Origin: Actinomycetes bacterium
GTDB lineage: Bacteria > Actinomycetota > Acidimicrobiia > Acidimicrobiales > JAAEMS01
DNA: 38,351 nt
Reading direction: 5' to 3'
NCBI GenBank assembly: GCA_024225275.1
Contig: JAAEMS010000018.1
Location: forward strand, 1 to 38,351
In this document: piece by piece, positions 36,584-38,351 of the stretch
Layout: each line of letters opens with the position of its first letter
Position numbering within the stretch: the first letter of the stretch is position 1
Translations under genes and position numbers: made by a program
The notes under the pieces: model-generated
The model's input: only the letters and a program-made list of their open reading frames with translations
The model's database searches: none
Told to the model about the DNA's origin: nothing

Positions 36584-38351
36584 CTAGCCGGCGATCCAGG
36601 CCGAGTGCCAGCGGCCCTCGGCGTTGGGATGGCCAGCGCCCAGCGTTCCGCTGGGGAGCTCCCATGAGTTGAGACCCATGATCGACGACTCGGTGATGAG
36701 CGCCGTGGCCGTGTGGCCCGAGAACCAGATCGGGACGTCCTCGGCCAGCTTCAACATGACAGCCTCGTACAGCGCATAGCGCTCGTCGAAGTTGTCGGTG
36801 CGGGTGGCCGCCACCAGGTTGGTGAATACCTCACCGTCGAAGTAGTTGGACCAGTTCAGCGGCGACACGATGCCGTCGAGCCCAGCCGCTGCGGCGATCT
36901 CGGCCGTGGGCGGAGCCAGGGCCGAGTTCAGGAACAGGGACGGATCATCGTCGGCCGAGACACGCCAGCAGTGGGTGGTATGGCTACCCACGAAGCCATT
37001 CTCGGCTCCAAGGGCGTAGTTGATGTGGGTCTGCTGGTCGTAGTTGGTGAGCTCGACGTTGACCAGGCCGCTACCGCCCCATGTCTGCTCGAGTACCTGC
37101 ATGGCCGCGATGAGGGTCGGGTCGGCCGGGCACGAGAGCTCGGCGTCGATGGGATCGCCCGCCGCCTTGCCGTCGGACCGCTCGGGATCGTCGATGTACT
37201 CCTGGAGCGAGGCCACACCGGCATCGAAGTCGAACCGGGGCCAGGCGGCCGCCGCCGTCTCGGAATACCACGGCGAGTCGGGGCTGAACCACTGGGTGCC
37301 AGGCAGGGAGATGCCAGTGCCACCCAGAGCCTCGATCACATTGTCCTGGGAGTTCATGTGGGTGAGGCCGCGGCGGACGCGGACGTCGTCGAATGGGGGT
37401 ATGAGCACGTTGAACATACCGCCACCGACATTATTGCCCTGGAACTCGTAGAGGATGATGTCATCACCGTCGTCCCTGGCGGCGCGGGCGTCACGGATGG
37501 TGCCTTGGCGCAAGGTGTGGGCCACCTGGGTGGTGCCCGACAGGGTGGAGCTGAGACGGGTGCCCTCGTCGGGGATCGGCCGGAAGCTGACCTCGTCGAG
37601 GTAGGGCAGCTGGACGTCGTTGGCGTCGGTGAACCAGTAGTCGGTGTTGCGCTCGACGATGGTCTCGTTGTCGAGGTCCCGGCTCACCATCTGGAATGGG
37701 CCGGTACCAACGGGGTTCTCGTTGTAGCCATCGGGGTCTTCGGCGGCATACTCCGGATCGAACACCATGCCGATCGGGGCACGGGACAAGAAGGCCGGAA
37801 AGGCCGAGTGGGGCTGGCTCAGGGTGTAGGTCACCTCGAGATCACCGGTGGCTTCGACTGCGGTGAGGTTCGATGAGGAGACGTGGCCGGCTCCCGTGGC
37901 ACCCTCCTGCTGAATCGGGAACATGTCGGCAATCGTCTGGGCGGTGAGGTCCTTGCCGTTGTGGAACTTGACGCCCGGATGCAGGACGCCGACCCACGAG
38001 GTGAAGTCCTCGTTCGGCTCGATGGTCTCGAACAACCAGCCCTCGTAGGTTCCGTCGGCGGTGGACTCGACGAGCTTGTCGTAGACAGCGGCGAACACGT
38101 TGTAGCAGGGAGATCCGCAGGTGTCCTCCCACGGCCGCATGCCCACGATCTCGGCCTCGAGGCCGATGGTGATCTTGCCGCCCTGGACGGCCATGGCCTC
38201 GGACTCTTCGACCTCAGTGTCGACGTCACCCTCGGCCTCGGTTCCGGCCGCAGCAACGTCGTCGTCACCGCCCTCGTCGGCCTCTTCTTCTTCACCGCCC
38301 TCGTCGGTGTCGGTGCCGCCCCCTTCGTCGCCGGAGTCTCCCCCGTCCGAA
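36584..38351 (-). CDS. ABC transporter substrate-binding protein, family 5, 5' end cut by window edge
   Basis: At least 589 residues; the start and signal peptide lie beyond the right edge. The first visible residues are an acidic Gly/Asp/Glu linker (SDGGDSGDEGGGTDTDEGGE...), as found behind the lipidated Cys of actinobacterial binding proteins. The folded part follows: GGKITIGLEAEIV, then the family 5 pattern with YDKLVE, PGVKFHNGKDLTAQ and GTGPFQM. It probably delivers peptides or similar ligands to the two permeases downstream. The ATPase genes are not in the window. Confidence 0.9.
   Translation of the reverse strand, partial: SDGGDSGDEGGGTDTDEGGEEEEADEGGDDDVAAAGTEAEGDVDTEVEESEAMAVQGGKITIGLEAEIVGMRPWEDTCGSPCYNVFAAVYDKLVESTADGTYEGWLFETIEPNEDFTSWVGVLHPGVKFHNGKDLTAQTIADMFPIQQEGATGAGHVSSSNLTAVEATGDLEVTYTLSQPHSAFPAFLSRAPIGMVFDPEYAAEDPDGYNENPVGTGPFQMVSRDLDNETIVERNTDYWFTDANDVQLPYLDEVSFRPIPDEGTRLSSTLSGTTQVAHTLRQGTIRDARAARDDGDDIILYEFQGNNVGGGMFNVLIPPFDDVRVRRGLTHMNSQDNVIEALGGTGISLPGTQWFSPDSPWYSETAAAAWPRFDFDAGVASLQEYIDDPERSDGKAAGDPIDAELSCPADPTLIAAMQVLEQTWGGSGLVNVELTNYDQQTHINYALGAENGFVGSHTTHCWRVSADDDPSLFLNSALAPPTAEIAAAAGLDGIVSPLNWSNYFDGEVFTNLVAATRTDNFDERYALYEAVMLKLAEDVPIWFSGHTATALITESSIMGLNSWELPSGTLGAGHPNAEGRWHSAWIAG

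Overview
The window is a GC-rich stretch with GTG/TTG starts and short gene gaps. It carries a complete Pup-proteasome locus in the order known from actinobacteria (trmI, mpa, dop, pup, prcB, prcA, pafA, pafB, pafC, tatA/B, tatC, helY). That combination points to an actinobacterium. The divergence from mycobacterial and streptomycete proteins, the extra genes between pafC and tat, and the thermophile-style TtuA suggest a deep-branching lineage such as Acidimicrobiia; this placement is inference.

Left part (1-4283): a gene cut by the left edge is divergent from a TetR regulator. These are followed by a DacB-type D-Ala-D-Ala carboxypeptidase, a Lon-substrate-binding-domain protein, a three-gene set of small membrane or basic proteins, and a ubiquitin-fold sulfur carrier (TtuB/ThiS-like) ending in Gly-Gly-Ala-Gln. 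The carrier overlaps a TtuA-type tRNA thiolase, which runs through an unusual 53-bp tandem repeat of an ATGA junction into trmI (m1A58 methylase). This looks like a tRNA T-loop modification operon.

Centre (6102-15743): a MarP-like periplasmic protease leads into the Pup-proteasome system. It includes the Mpa/ARC ring ATPase, the deamidase/depupylase Dop, Pup (64 aa, ending GGQ), the 20S subunits PrcB and PrcA, the ligase PafA, and the paired WYL regulators PafB and PafC. Dop and PrcB each have a -10-like hexamer directly before the start codon, so the locus is probably several transcripts rather than one.

Right-centre (15801-24186): signal peptidase I, a glycerophosphodiester phosphodiesterase on the minus strand, a zinc-ribbon protein, TatA/B, TatC, a HelY-type Ski2 helicase, the C-terminal lobe only of a diacylglycerol-kinase fold, and a tandem-duplicated ThyX-fold protein whose two copies share the signature motif between them. 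A strongly structured non-coding stretch (24219-24380) then precedes a four-LysM lytic transglycosylase.

Right part (25806-38351): an extremely acidic protein with a Cys-rich end, a coupled run of small genes (helical protein, GNAT, NUDIX, HAD), an RG-rich minus-strand protein with a PEA-repeat tail, a polytopic membrane protein, a crotonase, a DUF2807-like lipoprotein with SGAS repeats, an F420/LLM oxidoreductase, an SCO6745-like protein, and a minus-strand peptide-type ABC transporter (two permeases and a substrate-binding protein cut by the right edge).

A recurring signal is a TANNNT hexamer 6-9 nt before the start codon of at least twelve genes that lack a Shine-Dalgarno sequence. This suggests widespread leaderless transcription. 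No CRISPR, tRNA, rRNA, insertion sequence or prophage was seen.
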